Source: Desmospora activa DSM 45169 (GTDB lineage: Bacteria; Bacillota; Bacilli; Thermoactinomycetales; DSM-45169). From it: a stretch of DNA of 64,000 nucleotides. Every line of letters begins with the position of its first letter. The first letter of the stretch is position 1. The notes beneath the pieces are model-generated. The model was not told where the DNA came from and did not search any database. It saw nothing but the letters and a program-made list of their open reading frames with translations. The translations under genes were made by a program, and so were the position numbers. The stretch spans positions 992,001-1,056,000 of the forward strand of contig NZ_PZZP01000001.1 in NCBI RefSeq assembly GCF_003046315.1, read 5' to 3'. Positions 8,372-16,218 of this stretch are shown here, in pieces.

Positions 8372-9156
8372 ATGTGTCTAAGCGCTCGATAACCGTAAAA
8401 GGAACAATCATCGGTGGAGGCATTCCCCTCATCTGTACCCCGTTGATCGGAATGGATCAGGATCAGATTTTGTCTGAGTTACAAAACACTCTGCCGAAAG
8501 CACCAGATTTGATCGAGTGGCGAGCGGATTTTTTCTCCCATCTTCCTAATACAGACGCTGTACTGGATACTTTAGCTGGCATTCAGGAAACCATCGCGCA
8601 AACCCCTTTGCTTTTCACCGTCCGTTCCCAGCGAGAAGGGGGAGAACCAATCGCGCTAAGCGAAAGCGATAAATTGATGTTGTTTGAAAAAGTTTGTGGG
8701 AGTGGTGGGATCGACCTGATCGATTATGAACTGGTCAACGAAAAGGAAAACATCCACCATCTCTCCCGTGTAGCTGAAGAGGCGGGGGTACGTCTGATCC
8801 TGTCTTACCATAATTTCGAATCAACGCCTGTGTCTTCGGACATCCTGGGTAAGCTGTTGGAGGCGGAATCTCGGGGGGCGGATATCGCCAAGGTGGCGGT
8901 GATGCCTCACTCCTCACAAGATCTGCTCACCCTGTTGCAGGCGACCCTGACTGCTTCCCAACAATTGAGGATTCCGCTGATCACCATGTCAATGGGTGGA
9001 TTGGGTACCCTTACCCGGCTAGCGGGTTGGATGTTTGGCAGCGATGTCACCTTTGCCATCGGCAAGCAGGGTTCCGCACCCGGTCAAATTCCGATCGAGG
9101 AATTACGAGAGGTGATGCAATCGATCCAACAGTGGGCGGGAGGGGGTCAAACATGA
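8368..9156 (+). CDS. aroD: Type I 3-dehydroquinate dehydratase
   Basis: Class I dehydroquinase, converting 3-dehydroquinate to 3-dehydroshikimate by a Schiff base. The 262 residues carry the family signatures EWRAD, TVRSQREGG, the catalytic histidine in SYHNF, the Schiff-base lysine in AKVAVMP, the arginine in GTLTRLAG and the closing loop GSAPGQI. All expected catalytic residues are present. The ATG overlaps the aldehyde dehydrogenase stop by ATGA and the gene's own stop overlaps the next start, so it belongs to the catabolic operon rather than an aro cluster. It could serve quinate or shikimate breakdown, the biosynthetic pathway, or a related aldolase reaction; location favours catabolism but no dehydroshikimate dehydratase is seen here. 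Confidence 0.9.
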   Translation: MNVSKRSITVKGTIIGGGIPLICTPLIGMDQDQILSELQNTLPKAPDLIEWRADFFSHLPNTDAVLDTLAGIQETIAQTPLLFTVRSQREGGEPIALSESDKLMLFEKVCGSGGIDLIDYELVNEKENIHHLSRVAEEAGVRLILSYHNFESTPVSSDILGKLLEAESRGADIAKVAVMPHSSQDLLTLLQATLTASQQLRIPLITMSMGGLGTLTRLAGWMFGSDVTFAIGKQGSAPGQIPIEELREVMQSIQQWAGGGQT

Positions 9157-10148
9157 CCGGTCTGTACTTAAAGGAACCGTTTCAGTTGGAGTTTAGAGAG
9201 CTTGTCGACAAGGGCGATGTGGGGAAGGGCGAGGTACTGATCCAAATGGAATACGGAGGGATATGCGGTTCTGATCTGAAAGCGTATAAAGGGGAGCTGG
9301 GACATGTCGTTTATCCCGTCCGCGTCGGGCATGAATTGGTCGGCAGGGTGCTGCAAAGCGGAAGCGACATCTCCCTTGCCCCAGGGGAAAGGGTTGTCGT
9401 CCAACCGAACCAACACTGCGGCCGTTGTCCATTCTGCCTCAATGGGAGGAAAAACATCTGCAGCCATAAGCGCTCCCTTGGGATCAATGTGGATGGAGGT
9501 TTTTCCACCACGGCGGTCATTCATGCCGATTATGTTTACCCGATCAGGGATGGGGTGCCGGATCCACAGTCGGTATTGATTGAGCCGTTGGCCGTCGTTG
9601 TACATGCATTGGCAAAGGTGGAAGTGAACCATTCCACAGCAGTGGCGGTGGTCGGTTGCGGTACAGAGGGATTGCTGGCAACAGCTCTTGCGCGCTACAA
9701 AGGGGCGAGTGTCACTTGCATCGATAAAAATCCGAAAAAACTGGAGATCGCACAGCAGTTGGGTCAGGTCACCACTGCTCTGGCCGCTGAAATCGCCCAT
9801 GACTGTTACGATGTTGTGATTGAATGTGCCGGTACTCCAGCGGGGATGGAGCTGGCGTTTTCCCTGGTGAAACCGGGTGGTTCTCTCGTATTGCTGGGGA
9901 TTACCCAAGAAGAGGTACGTTTTCCCGCTTTACAAGTGGTTCGAAACGAGATTAGCATTTTCGGTTCCATCATTTACGATACACCTCAGGATTTTGAGCA
10001 GGCGATGATTTATTTGGCCGATGAACGATTGCAGGTGGCACCGATTATTTCAAAAATCTATCGCTTTCACGAGTATCAGGCAGCGTTTCGGGATGCATTG
10101 AGCGGTGATTACGGCAAAATTGTGTTAAGTCTGAAGGGAGAGAGGTAG
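9153..10148 (+). CDS. Zinc-dependent medium-chain alcohol dehydrogenase
   Basis: MDR-superfamily oxidoreductase of 331 residues using NAD(P) and zinc, of the threonine/sorbitol dehydrogenase type. Catalytic zinc ligands appear in GGICGSDL and VGHE; structural zinc is held by four cysteines in the HCGRCPFCLNGRKNIC segment; VVGCGTEGL is the nucleotide-binding glycine loop and IDKNPKK follows it. The start is ATG 9153, overlapping the aroD stop and preceded by GGGAGGGGG; the longer frame to 9027 would lie inside aroD. It is in the operon with the ThDP enzyme one base downstream. Substrate is unknown; a polyol, hydroxy acid or quinate-like hydroxyl are possible. Confidence 0.85.
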   Translation: MTGLYLKEPFQLEFRELVDKGDVGKGEVLIQMEYGGICGSDLKAYKGELGHVVYPVRVGHELVGRVLQSGSDISLAPGERVVVQPNQHCGRCPFCLNGRKNICSHKRSLGINVDGGFSTTAVIHADYVYPIRDGVPDPQSVLIEPLAVVVHALAKVEVNHSTAVAVVGCGTEGLLATALARYKGASVTCIDKNPKKLEIAQQLGQVTTALAAEIAHDCYDVVIECAGTPAGMELAFSLVKPGGSLVLLGITQEEVRFPALQVVRNEISIFGSIIYDTPQDFEQAMIYLADERLQVAPIISKIYRFHEYQAAFRDALSGDYGKIVLSLKGER

Positions 10149-10149
10149 C

Positions 10150-11898
10150 ATGCAGGATTTAATTTCCCATCAGTTGGTGAAATACTTAGAAAACCGAGGG
10201 GTGGAACATATTTTTGGCCTGTGTGGCCACACCAATATCGCCGTATTGGCCGCCCTGGAAAACAGCCGCATTAAATTTATCAATGTTCGCCATGAACAGA
10301 TCGCTTCCCATGCGGCGGATGGTTATGCCCGGGCCAAAAAAGAGACGGCAGTCGTTTTAAGTCATCTGGGTCCCGGTTTAACCAATGCCGCCACAGGAGT
10401 GGCCAACGCTGCATTAGACTCCATTCCGATGGTAGTTATCGCCGGAGATGTGCCTAGTCACTACTATGGAAAACATCCTCACCAAGAAATCAATCTTCAC
10501 GCCGATGCGTCCCAGTATGAAATTTATCGTCCGTTTGTGAAGCGGGCATGGCGAGTGGAGCGACCGGATCTTTTTCCTGAGATTATCGCCAAAGCCTTCT
10601 CATTGGCGGAAAGCGGAAGGCCCGGTCCGGTGCTGGTGTCGGTTCCGATGGATATCTTCTCCAAAGAGGTTGACGTTTCTCTGTTTGAGCGTTTGCAACC
10701 ACACGCCAACAAACTGAAGCGACCGTCCATTGACGATCAAACCGCTCATGAAATCATTGACTCCCTTGCTGCGGCTGAACGTCCGCTGCTCTATGTCGGT
10801 GGAGGGGTGATGCTGGCGGATGCCGCCGCGGAGTTGCGAGCGTTTGTCGATCATATGGGAATTCCAGTTGCTTACACCTTGATGGGCAAGGGTGCCGTTT
10901 CCGACGATCATCCCCTAACCTTGGGCATGACCGGATTCTGGGGGACAACCTTTATCAATGACAGCTGTCGTAACGCCGATCTCATCCTGGCTGTGGGCAC
11001 CCGCTTTTCCGAAGCGGATTGCAGTTCCTGGGAGCCGAAATACACCTTTCACATTCCACCGACCCGTCTGATTCACATCGATATCGACCCCAAGGAGATC
11101 GGGAGGAACTTCCCGGTAGAAATAGGAGTGGTGGCCGACTTAAAAAATGCTTTACACGTTCTCAATCGGGTAGCGAAAACGCGTTTTCCCCAACCGCGCC
11201 AAAATGAAGCCATGGCGGAGAAGATCCGTCGTTATAAGGAGAGCTTTTGGGCACAAGTGCAAAAACACGCCCAGAGTGATTCCTATCCGCTTCGTCCCGA
11301 ACGCATTCTAGCAGACGTCAGGGAAGTGTTGCCTCAGGATGCCATCATGACGACCGATGTCGGCTGGAACAAAAACGGCGTGGGACAACAGTTTCCGATC
11401 TATGAAGCAGGTACCATCTTGACCCCTGGCGGTTTTGCCACAATGGGTTTTGGATCGGGAGGAGCATTGGGAGCGAAATTGGCCCAACCGGACAAAGTAG
11501 TGGTCTCTCTGATCGGTGATGGTGGATTTGGTCAAAATCCCTCTGTCTTGGCGACCGCCTATGAAGAAAACATTTCCGTGATCTGGTTGATTATGAATAA
11601 TAACGCATTTGGAACGATTGCCGGTTTGCAGGAGAGTCATTATGGCACAACATATGGAACCGTCTTCCTGAAAGAAGGCGTCTCCTATTCTACCGATTAT
11701 GTCACCATCGCCAAGGGTTACGGAATCGACGGCATCAAGATTGAAGCCGCCGACCAATTGAAGCCGGCTTTGCAACGGGCCATTGCTGCGGAGAAACCTT
11801 TTGTGATCGATGTAGCGATGCTGAATGAACCGGTCCCGACAGACGGCCATTGGAACATCAATGACATCTATACTTCCAAAGTGAAACAGCAGGTATAG
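10150..11898 (+). CDS. Thiamine diphosphate-dependent enzyme of the acetolactate synthase family
   Basis: Full-length 582-residue ThDP enzyme with three domains: N-terminal pyrimidine-binding (GLCGHTNIAVLAAL, the catalytic glutamate in NVRHEQIASHAADGYAR), central (RPLLYVGGGVM; DLILAVGTRFSEAD) and C-terminal pyrophosphate-binding with GDGGFGQ...NNNAFG. It resembles the large subunit of acetolactate synthase, but no regulatory small subunit or ilv genes accompany it, so branched-chain biosynthesis is unlikely. In this operon it may decarboxylate a 2-oxo acid to the aldehyde that the now-broken aldehyde dehydrogenase would oxidise, or it may act as a carboligase. The exact reaction is an inference only. 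It starts one base after the dehydrogenase stop region. Confidence 0.82.
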   Translation: MQDLISHQLVKYLENRGVEHIFGLCGHTNIAVLAALENSRIKFINVRHEQIASHAADGYARAKKETAVVLSHLGPGLTNAATGVANAALDSIPMVVIAGDVPSHYYGKHPHQEINLHADASQYEIYRPFVKRAWRVERPDLFPEIIAKAFSLAESGRPGPVLVSVPMDIFSKEVDVSLFERLQPHANKLKRPSIDDQTAHEIIDSLAAAERPLLYVGGGVMLADAAAELRAFVDHMGIPVAYTLMGKGAVSDDHPLTLGMTGFWGTTFINDSCRNADLILAVGTRFSEADCSSWEPKYTFHIPPTRLIHIDIDPKEIGRNFPVEIGVVADLKNALHVLNRVAKTRFPQPRQNEAMAEKIRRYKESFWAQVQKHAQSDSYPLRPERILADVREVLPQDAIMTTDVGWNKNGVGQQFPIYEAGTILTPGGFATMGFGSGGALGAKLAQPDKVVVSLIGDGGFGQNPSVLATAYEENISVIWLIMNNNAFGTIAGLQESHYGTTYGTVFLKEGVSYSTDYVTIAKGYGIDGIKIEAADQLKPALQRAIAAEKPFVIDVAMLNEPVPTDGHWNINDIYTSKVKQQV

Positions 11899-11941
11899 GC
11901 GGAAGAATCCCAAGATTCATAAATGATGAGGAGGAAAAACA

Positions 11942-12316
11942 ATGGAAATCAAAGTGCTTGATCCTTTTAAAGACGGGAAAACATTGTGGTTGGGATTGGA
12001 TAACCCTGGGATGGTACGAAAGGTTTTTCAAATGGTGACCCCGGAGACGGTGGGTTCCAAACATCTGATGGCAGGGCTTACGATTTTTGAGCCGGGAGAA
12101 GCCAGTTCCGTTCACAACCATCCGGAATCGGAGGAATTAAACATTGTGATTCGCGGTTCGGGAGAAGTGATTTCAGGAGATGAAAAGCGAGCCTTTAAAC
12201 AGAACGATTATATGTTTATCCCAGAAGGGGTTTATCATCAGCATGTCAACACAGGAACAGAGCCGTTATGGCTGCTCTGGGCATACACCCCGCAAGGTTC
12301 TTTGCCAAAAAATTAA
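11942..12316 (+). CDS. Small single-domain cupin
   Basis: A 124-residue protein with one cupin barrel. Motif 1 is GEASSVHNHPESEELNIVIRG, with two histidines and a glutamate positioned for metal binding; motif 2 is IPEGVYHQHVNTG with the later histidine. Such small cupins include isomerases, lyases, dioxygenases and sugar-binding proteins, so motif alone does not decide function. A GAGGAGG ribosome binding site precedes the ATG. It lies between the ThDP enzyme and the CoA-transferase of the same operon and therefore probably acts on one of its intermediates. No signal peptide is visible. Confidence 0.8.
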   Translation: MEIKVLDPFKDGKTLWLGLDNPGMVRKVFQMVTPETVGSKHLMAGLTIFEPGEASSVHNHPESEELNIVIRGSGEVISGDEKRAFKQNDYMFIPEGVYHQHVNTGTEPLWLLWAYTPQGSLPKN

Positions 12317-12372
12317 AGTTGAAGAGGGTCCCCCTTATTTTTTCAACGTTGCCTAAAAGGGAGGGAGAAAAG

Positions 12373-13572
12373 TTGAGCAAACCACCATTGCAAGGAGTGA
12401 AAGTGTTGGATGCCTCCACTATGATTGCAGCTCCCTTTGGGGCGGTTCTTTTGGGGGATTTTGGAGCGGAAGTGATTAAAGTAGAGATGCCGGGGAAGGG
12501 GGATACACTCCGTCATGTGGGGCCGTTTCATCAAAATGAACCCTTGCGCTGGTCAGGGCTTTCCCGTAACAAAAAGTCGCTGACACTGGATCTGCATAAG
12601 CCGGAAGGGGTGGATCTTTTTAAACGGCTGGCGGAGAAAGTGGATATTCTGATTGAAAATTTCCGTCCCGGAACTCTGGAGAAGTGGGGAATTGGTTATC
12701 AGGTCCTAAAAGAAATCAACCCGGATCTAATTATGATCCGGGTCTCCGGTTACGGACAGACTGGGCCCTATCGCTCCAAAGCGGGGTTTGGCACCCCTGC
12801 CACTGCTTTTAGCGGCTTTACCTATATCCAGGGATTTCCCGATCGTCATCCCGTTAGTCCGTCGTTTTCTTTGACTGATTATATCACCGGAATTTACGTC
12901 GCTTTTGCGGCGGTAACTTCTCTCTACCATCGGGAAACGGATGCGGAAGGATCTGGGCAGATGGTAGACATCGGTCTATATGAATCGGTATTCCGTATGC
13001 TGGAGTTCCTTGTGGCGGAATATGATCAGATGGGAAAAGTTCGCGAGCGCTCTCCTGGATTAAGCGGCCATTCCAGCCCGGCGGGTACGTTTATCACGAA
13101 GGACGGGTATTGGGTCGTCTTGGTGACCAGTACGGATTCCACCTTCAACAGGCTAGCGAAAGCGATGGAGCGCGAGGATTTATTAAAAGACGACAAGTTT
13201 TACACCAATGAAGCACGATTAGCCAACAATGAGGAGATGAATCGGATCGTTGCAGATTGGATTCAATCATTACCCAGGGAGGAACTCCTGGATTGGTTGG
13301 ACGGCTATGGTGTGCCCGTTAGCCCCATCTTAAGTATCCAAGATATTTTTGAACACCCTCAATTTCAAGCGAGGGAAAACATTATCGAAGTGGAGCATCC
13401 CCGATTGGGAAAGGTCAAAATGCCGGGCATTGTGCCGAAGTTCGATAAAACTCCAGGCAATATCCGCAACGCAGCCCCTGATCTCGGGGAACACAATCGG
13501 GAAATTTTGAGCACGATGCTCGGTTTGTCCTCGGAAGAGATTAAGCAGTTAGAGCGAAAAAAAGTGATTTAG
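12373..13572 (+). CDS. CaiB/BaiF family (class III) CoA-transferase
   Basis: Class III CoA-transferase moving CoA between carboxylates, as in formyl-CoA:oxalate or crotonobetaine CoA-transferases. From TTG 12373, supported by a GGGAGGGAGAAAAG leader, the protein has 399 residues, the usual size. It opens with LQGVKVLDASTMIAAPFG and GAEVIKVEMPGKGD, includes LDLHKPEG and DILIENFRPGTLEKWG, GYGQTGPY, and the VDIGLYES segment. The longer frame begins inside the cupin gene and lacks a ribosome binding site. It is the last gene of the operon. With the citryl-CoA-lyase-like protein it would allow activation followed by cleavage of an imported organic acid. Confidence 0.88.
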   Translation: MSKPPLQGVKVLDASTMIAAPFGAVLLGDFGAEVIKVEMPGKGDTLRHVGPFHQNEPLRWSGLSRNKKSLTLDLHKPEGVDLFKRLAEKVDILIENFRPGTLEKWGIGYQVLKEINPDLIMIRVSGYGQTGPYRSKAGFGTPATAFSGFTYIQGFPDRHPVSPSFSLTDYITGIYVAFAAVTSLYHRETDAEGSGQMVDIGLYESVFRMLEFLVAEYDQMGKVRERSPGLSGHSSPAGTFITKDGYWVVLVTSTDSTFNRLAKAMEREDLLKDDKFYTNEARLANNEEMNRIVADWIQSLPREELLDWLDGYGVPVSPILSIQDIFEHPQFQARENIIEVEHPRLGKVKMPGIVPKFDKTPGNIRNAAPDLGEHNREILSTMLGLSSEEIKQLERKKVI

Positions 13573-13657
13573 GAAATGTGAGCGGGAATCCTCCCATTTT
13601 AATGGGTAGATAAAAGTGAGCGTCGGACTAGGGGGGATCAGTCATCATTAACAAAGA

Positions 13658-13701
13658 GAGCGGGAAGATCGTAGATTGCGATCGTATACCCGTTCTTTTT
13701 T
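13658..13701 (+). terminator. Terminator of the catabolic operon
   Basis: The outer stem GAGCGGG/CCCGTTC (one G-T pair) encloses an inner stem GATCG/CGATC and is followed by six T. It lies 90 bases past the CoA-transferase stop. Confidence 0.7.
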
Positions 13702-13783
13702 CTTGTTTCTCTTCTGAGTGTAATGGTGAAAAGGTTGGGGTAATATTCGGTTATAACTGAGTTCAAAAAATGAGGAGAATCCC

Positions 13784-14434
13784 ATGCAGATCGATCCGAC
13801 CAAACAGAGTACCCAAGCCAACTACAAGTTGTTAATCGGAAGTGTTTTGCCGCGTCCCATCGCTTTTGTCACTTCGTTAGGACCGGGAGGAGCAGTTAAC
13901 GCCGCACCCTTTAGCTTTTATACCGTGGTCAGCACCGATCCGCCGATGGTGAGCATTACCTGTAGCCGCAAACCGGGCGGGGTACAAAAAGATACCGCCC
14001 GCAATATCGCAGAAACAGGGGAATTTGTTGTTCAGGTGGTAGATGGAGAAAATATAGCACGCATCAATCAGACCGCTACTAATTTTCCACCAGAGGTCGG
14101 GGAAGCGGAGGCAGTAGGGTTTGAGGTGGTCGCCAGCGTACGCGTCAAACCGCCCCGCATCGCCCAGTGCAAGTTACATCTGGAGTGCCGCCTTCATGAG
14201 ATTCGCCCCATGGGAGGGAGCAAAGACCAGCCCAATGCCGATGTCATTATCGGCGAAGTAGTCTGGTTTCACATTCGGGATGATCTTTATCACGAAGGCA
14301 GGATCGATACCGCCAAGTTGGATCCGGTGGGTCGACTGGCGGGAACGTCCTATGGCAAAATGGGAGAGACATTTTCTATGCCCCGCCTCTCGCTGGAAGA
14401 GTGGTATAAAAAACATGGGAAGCAGGAAGAGTGA
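13784..14434 (+). CDS. Flavin reductase-like FMN-binding protein
   Basis: A 216-residue protein with the split-barrel flavin reductase-like fold. Typical signatures are an early PRPIAFVTSLGPGGAVNAAPFSF segment that binds FMN, followed by DPPMVSI, and an internal HLECRLHEI strand; the C-terminal region is LDPVGRLAGTSYGKMGETF. Members reduce flavin with NAD(P)H or bind FMN as part of an oxygenase system; no partner oxygenase is seen here. A GAGGAG ribosome binding site precedes the ATG. The gene is alone, 200 bases after the catabolic operon terminator and followed by its own terminator at 14617, so a link with that operon is not supported. Confidence 0.82.
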   Translation: MQIDPTKQSTQANYKLLIGSVLPRPIAFVTSLGPGGAVNAAPFSFYTVVSTDPPMVSITCSRKPGGVQKDTARNIAETGEFVVQVVDGENIARINQTATNFPPEVGEAEAVGFEVVASVRVKPPRIAQCKLHLECRLHEIRPMGGSKDQPNADVIIGEVVWFHIRDDLYHEGRIDTAKLDPVGRLAGTSYGKMGETFSMPRLSLEEWYKKHGKQEE

Positions 14435-14616
14435 GCGGACTTTTCTCATTGAGAGAAAAAGGAGAATAGGATGGGGATACAGTCCACATACCGCCATCTG
14501 TACCCCTAGAGGGTAGGTGTGTTCGGATCCTTGGTTTTGAATTTGATGTTCAGGAATAATGGCAGGTGAGACCAGAACTTTTTGCTTTTGGTTTATCTAG
14601 ATTCCCTGCCGCAATC

Positions 14617-14653
14617 AAGCTGATTTTATTCGTATAGATAAATCGGCTTTTTT
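14617..14653 (+). terminator. Terminator after the flavin reductase gene
   Basis: AAGCTGATTTTAT pairs with ATAAATCGGCTT and is followed by six T. Apart from this and the palindrome at 14759, the intergenic stretch 14435-14792 shows no gene. Confidence 0.7.
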
Positions 14654-14758
14654 GCTTTTTTGATGATGTCCATTCCGGATCGGAATCGCTGCTCTTCTAT
14701 TAGGGTGGGAGTTGTCCGATATAGAAATGAATGGAAGACGTGAACTGCCAAGAATCCC

Positions 14759-14772
14759 ACGGCTTAAGCCGT
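14759..14772. repeat. Perfect 14-bp palindrome, possible remnant of a transposon end
   Basis: ACGGCTTAAGCCGT is a perfect palindrome inside AGAATCCCACGGCTTAAG. This wording resembles the hairpin ends of IS200/IS605-type elements, and GGGTGGGAGTTGTC lies 50 bases upstream, but no tnpA or tnpB is present. It may equally be a simple regulatory palindrome near the end of the GNAT gene. Confidence 0.35.
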
Positions 14773-14792
14773 ATTTAAACTCTCTGTAAAAA

Positions 14793-15359
14793 TCACCCCC
14801 CAATGTTTCTAAATACAACGGAAATGTCATCAATCGACCTTCTCCATATCATGTGATGAACTTCCTCGCCCCAGTAATTCTGGAGGAGATGATCAGGTTC
14901 TCCGAATTTCTTCTTCCAAATCTTCTGGGCAATGGTATAACCGCTGTCCAAGCAAAATTCCCGGTATCCCCTGCTGAGCAGCGATAGCCAGATCACGTTT
15001 AGAAGCAAGCTTCCGATCCCTCGACCTTGATAGTCGGGATGAACAAATACGGTACCGATCTCCATGACTTCCTTTATACCCTCTCCAGCGGTTTGCAAGA
15101 TTAAAGGATTGAGAGGACCATATTCAATCGTACCCACCACATTGCCGGCGATGAGGGCAATCAAAAAGTATCTCTGTTCTCCGCTCGTTTCTAGGTCTTG
15201 GTTAAGGTATTGGATTTTCGACTCAATCTCCTGCTCGATGTCATCCTGCAAATGAGCCAAGCCTTCTTTGGCGAACGTATCGGTAACAACGATTCTAAAA
15301 AACTGCATCAGTGCTTCGAGATCACCATGATCGGGCCTTCTTATCTCGATGTCTGACAA
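14793..15359 (-). CDS. GNAT family N-acetyltransferase
   Basis: Acetyl-CoA-dependent acetyltransferase of 188 residues. The core beta strand and pyrophosphate loop read IGTVFVHPDYQGRGIGSLLL, with the Q/RxxGxG/A acetyl-CoA motif as QGRGIG at about residue 111. The N-terminal IEIRRPDHGDLEALMQFF segment is typical of the fold. The C-terminal part contains LDSGYTIAQKIWKKKFGEPD, often seen in GNATs acting on small molecules, but the substrate is unknown. It is a lone minus-strand gene; no partner or regulator is apparent. Confidence 0.85.
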   Translation of the reverse strand: MSDIEIRRPDHGDLEALMQFFRIVVTDTFAKEGLAHLQDDIEQEIESKIQYLNQDLETSGEQRYFLIALIAGNVVGTIEYGPLNPLILQTAGEGIKEVMEIGTVFVHPDYQGRGIGSLLLNVIWLSLLSRGYREFCLDSGYTIAQKIWKKKFGEPDHLLQNYWGEEVHHMIWRRSIDDISVVFRNIGG

Positions 15360-15507
15360 CGGCTACACCCCCTACTATCTTAAAATAATAATTTGATTCA
15401 ACTGAAACATCTACCACCATTTTAAGCTCGATCTGTCTGCATAGAAAGATACAACTTGTAGAAGCTGGCTTGTCACTGATACGCATGGAGCGGGGACGGA
15501 TAACAAC

Positions 15508-15549
15508 GTAGCTGTAGCCAACGGGGTGTCCCTCGTTGGCTGCTGCTAC
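15508..15549. other. Strong hairpin in an otherwise empty region
   Basis: GTAGCTGTAGCCAACG and CGTTGGCTGCTGCTAC form a 16-base stem (14 pairs matched) around a ten-base loop, with no T-run afterwards. It precedes the small zinc-ribbon reading frame at 15637 and could be a leader structure or an old terminator. The region 15360-15507 shows nothing else. Confidence 0.5.
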
Positions 15550-15636
15550 GCCTAAGCTTCGATTTCTATGGCGAGTAGTTCATGTGAAAGCGGAGAAGAT
15601 AACAGGGAATCCAACCGACAGGCAGGAGGGCTTTCT

Positions 15637-15776
15637 GTGAAGGATACACCTGTTATCACTGTGAACATCAAGTGGAAAAGGTTCACCCCGTCACGTTTTA
15701 TGAGGCTGAGGAAGAACGAAATGAAATGCTGTGTAAAGATTGTTATGCGGAATGGCTGGAGTCGATCAAAGGTTGA
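15637..15776 (+). pseudogene. Small CxxC zinc-ribbon protein with frameshift beside its start
   Basis: The frame 15636-15776 encodes 46 residues with two CxxC knuckles (CYHC at 6-9, CKDC at 33-36), an acidic middle and the end AEWLESIKG, the pattern of a small zinc ribbon. It has no start codon in frame. A good ribosome binding site (AGGAGGG, 15625-15630) is followed after seven bases by GTG at 15637, one base out of frame; a single added base after GTGAAGGA would join the GTG to TACACCTGT and restore a complete protein. So either a one-base deletion inactivated the gene or the assembly has an error here. A terminator follows directly. Function is unknown; a nucleic acid or metal-binding role would be only a guess. 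Confidence 0.6.
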
Positions 15777-15781
15777 AACCG

Positions 15782-15824
15782 CAAAGCCCAAAGGGAGTAC
15801 ACCAGTCTCTCCTTTGGGCTTTGT
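15782..15824. terminator. Long inverted repeat terminator
   Basis: CAAAGCCCAAAGG pairs perfectly with CCTTTGGGCTTTG around a short loop. The T-run is short (TTGTTC). It separates the zinc-ribbon frame on the plus strand from the small minus-strand gene ending at 15825 and can serve both. Confidence 0.65.
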
Positions 15825-15992
15825 TCAATCGGGCGTCTGTAGAAAAGCATCCGCTTGCTCGACGACTTCTTCCTGCGACTGAAAATCAAACAACGCGTGC
15901 ATCTCATGGACCACTTTCCATATTTCATCTTTTGGATAGCCTAAATTTTTTAAAGCCATAGTGGCATAGCCGATGATGTGATTATGGTTCAT
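15825..15992 (-). CDS. Small conserved-looking protein of 55 residues, function unknown
   Basis: A complete minus-strand frame starting MNHNHIIGYATMALKNLGY and rich in acidic residues toward the end (SQEEVVEQADAF). The initiating ATG follows a GAGGGAG ribosome binding site contained in the end of the upstream small frame, whose stop is four bases away, so the two are probably translated together. The sequence predicts two short amphipathic helices and no membrane segment. I do not recognise the family. It lies at the end of the leftward crcB cluster and is followed by a terminator. Confidence 0.6.
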   Translation of the reverse strand: MNHNHIIGYATMALKNLGYPKDEIWKVVHEMHALFDFQSQEEVVEQADAFLQTPD

Positions 15993-15996
15993 TTCT

Positions 15997-16218
15997 TTAA
16001 ACTCCCTCGTTAAGCTGTCTCAAGCGGGTTTGATCATGGTTATGATTTTTGCGTATCATGACATACCAGAGACGTCCCCCAACGGGAATCCAAGGTGGGG
16101 GATAACGAAAGTATGTGTAAATATCTCTAAAAATATATGGAAAAGGATCAAAAATCGTTTGCCGAAAAGGGGCTAATCGTATAGCTCTGTTAGTGGCTTC
16201 CCATCCATAATCCCACAA
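15997..16218 (-). CDS. Small hypothetical protein following crcB
   Basis: A frame of up to 73 residues beginning inside the end of crcB (29-base overlap) and ending LRQLNEGV, four bases before the next small gene. The central segment is rich in aromatic residues and prolines (YFRYPPPWIPVGGRLWYVMI), more protein-like than random translation. No clear ribosome binding site was found for the first ATG, and the start may be elsewhere. Support comes mainly from its position, with the ribosome binding site of the next gene placed in its last codons. I do not recognise a domain. Confidence 0.4.
   Translation of the reverse strand: MWDYGWEATNRAIRLAPFRQTIFDPFPYIFRDIYTYFRYPPPWIPVGGRLWYVMIRKNHNHDQTRLRQLNEGV

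Noticed and set aside
9168-9908. 246-codon minus-strand frame across the zinc dehydrogenase gene
   Set aside because: Antisense shadow of a clear MDR gene; no ribosome binding site or motif.
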